A stretch of 64,000 nucleotides of DNA. It comes from Calothrix sp. PCC 7716 (lineage in GTDB: Bacteria > Cyanobacteriota > Cyanobacteriia > Cyanobacteriales > Nostocaceae). The notes under the pieces were generated by a model. That model was not told the DNA's origin. It searched no databases and saw nothing but the letters and a program-made list of their open reading frames with translations. The number at the start of each line of letters is the position of its first letter. The stretch's first letter is position 1. Below, piece by piece: positions 63,038-64,000 of the stretch. A program made the translations under genes and the position numbers. Location: contig NZ_AP025018.1 of the NCBI RefSeq assembly GCF_019977735.1, positions 7,258,580 to 7,322,579 of the forward strand, written 5' to 3'.

Positions 63038-64000
63038 CTATAAATTATTATCTAGAATATTTTCCCAATAACGTATAAAGGCAATCATTAATGCCATATA
63101 AAAAGGAACGGCAAATGCAATTTCAATAGGTATTTTTAAAACAGGCATAAACACACCTGTATAAAAATGTTGAGCGCTTTCACTATATACTCTAAAGCCA
63201 TTTCTAATAAATGTTGCTTCAATTGGTATAGCTAAAGATGTAGTAATACTCAATGCAATTAAAAATCTGTAAAGCATGGGAAAATGGCTAAAGAATTTTC
63301 CGACTAAAACAGCTGTTATACCGATTACGACAATCCAAATTCCAGGAATAAATAAGCTGATATCGTGGAAAATATATGACCACTGGGGAAATTTTTGATT
63401 TACCGCCATTGGTTCTACCATGACTTCAAATAAAAAGATACCTATGAAAGCAATTGTAATATCACGCAGCCATTTTCGACGTTTTAAAGGTACTAATGGT
63501 ACATCATCAATTACAAAACTCCAGTACTTATAGAAGCTAATAATCAAACCTGTAAACACGGGTGTGTAGTAGAAAATCTCTATTGGAACTCTGAAAATAA
63601 AAATGCCAGACACAACTTTGTTAACTTCTGGCGAGTAACCCCGTAAATTAATATTCACAGCCCATATTTCTAACGGTACAATTAAAAATGTCAAGATTCC
63701 CAAATAAATAAGAAATCTCTGTGACTCTTTCACATGGGGAAGTAACTTATCAATTACTAACACAGTAGTTAAAATCAAAGAAGTCCAACCAATTGTTAAA
63801 ATCCAGCTAACATCATGATATAAATAAGCCCACTCACCCATTCTATGATTTTTCCACATGGGCGCCGTAAACATTTCAAATATCAACACCCCCACAGCCA
63901 TAATACCAAACCGTTGCCACATTTTATCTTTAACTTTTGGCAAGAAAAACATACTTACTGCAAACCCCAAAGCAATAAATAATTCAAATATAATAATTGG
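63038..64000 (-). CDS. Internally duplicated polytopic membrane protein (N-terminus outside window)
   Basis: The frame stays open to the right edge without a stop, so the start is probably outside; a TTG at 63970 is the only near candidate inside. At least ten hydrophobic segments are visible. Two homologous halves of about 145 residues are seen: each has FE(M/V) then P-M, W-(A/S)-Y-(L/I)-(Y/F)-HD(V/I)S, PLEIWAVNINLRGYS or PIEATFIRNGFRVYS, VPIEIFYYTPVF or IPIEIAFAVPFY, and YW near the end. This Pro-Ile-Glu pattern resembles heterodimeric or fused lycopene-cyclase-like proteins. It heads the UbiA operon, which fits isoprenoid chemistry, but the assignment is tentative. Confidence 0.75.
   Translation of the reverse strand, partial: PIIIFELFIALGFAVSMFFLPKVKDKMWQRFGIMAVGVLIFEMFTAPMWKNHRMGEWAYLYHDVSWILTIGWTSLILTTVLVIDKLLPHVKESQRFLIYLGILTFLIVPLEIWAVNINLRGYSPEVNKVVSGIFIFRVPIEIFYYTPVFTGLIISFYKYWSFVIDDVPLVPLKRRKWLRDITIAFIGIFLFEVMVEPMAVNQKFPQWSYIFHDISLFIPGIWIVVIGITAVLVGKFFSHFPMLYRFLIALSITTSLAIPIEATFIRNGFRVYSESAQHFYTGVFMPVLKIPIEIAFAVPFYMALMIAFIRYWENILDNNL

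Overview
The window looks like chromosomal DNA of a filamentous, Nostocales-type cyanobacterium. The evidence is AT-rich DNA (roughly 38-40% GC by eye), a NatB-type amino-acid transporter operon, two DUF1400 alpha/beta hydrolases, a DUF6888/DUF6887 small-gene pair, a PEP-CTERM protein, a TspO-like protein, a haemagglutination-domain exoprotein, a heptanucleotide tandem repeat array, and many short palindromic intergenic repeats. The genus cannot be fixed from sequence alone. The usual cyanobacterial palindrome HIP1 (GCGATCGC) was not found. Instead GGCGCC occurs about 120 times, roughly once per 530 bp and mostly inside genes, while GATC is almost absent (about six sites found by reading).

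Layout. 1-2.6 kb: the 3' end of an unknown gene, a solitary IS end and a complete IS element. 2.6-7.7 kb: a nicotinamidase-like hydrolase, a pyruvate/indolepyruvate decarboxylase-like ThDP enzyme, glucose-6-phosphate isomerase and a RelE-type toxin-antitoxin pair. 8-15.3 kb: a branched-chain/neutral amino-acid ABC transporter operon (binding lipoprotein, two permeases, two ATPases) with an IS4-like element, 12-bp target duplication included, between the two ATPase genes. 15.4-21.1 kb: a DUF1400 hydrolase, an internally duplicated helical protein, and a cupin / cysteine hydrolase / amidohydrolase group that looks like N-heterocycle or amide catabolism. 21.2-27.4 kb: a two-partner-secretion exoprotein, a TspO-like membrane protein and a large multi-receiver response regulator. 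27.5-35.6 kb: a NurA nuclease, a HEAT remnant, a HAD hydrolase, ribulose-phosphate epimerase, an atypical subtilase, a 17-unit heptamer array, the DUF6888/6887 pair, a decayed 2OG oxygenase and a second DUF1400 hydrolase.

35.8-46 kb holds methionine salvage (mtnX-mtnB plus a monooxygenase on the minus strand; mtnD on the plus strand 8 kb away), an AIM24 protein, tRNA-Ala, trhO with a triplicated 3' end, an O-methyltransferase, a phosphoribulokinase paralogue lacking one regulatory cysteine, radC, the PEP-CTERM protein and a DUF938 methyltransferase. 46-49 kb: a TPR-M48 membrane protease and a Uma2 protein.

49-64 kb is the most unusual part. It has a three-gene operon joining a BtaA-like aminocarboxypropyl transferase, a GNAT acyltransferase and an acyl-adenylating enzyme; a 2OG-Fe dioxygenase; an HpcH/HpaI aldolase of foreign composition; a 1030-residue adenylation-carrier-reductase enzyme; a peptidoglycan-binding-repeat protein; and a leftward operon of an internally duplicated membrane protein, a small membrane protein, a UbiA prenyltransferase and a PEP-synthase-like phosphotransferase. 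The two operons are the best candidates for undescribed lipid or isoprenoid chemistry. Their products cannot be named from sequence.
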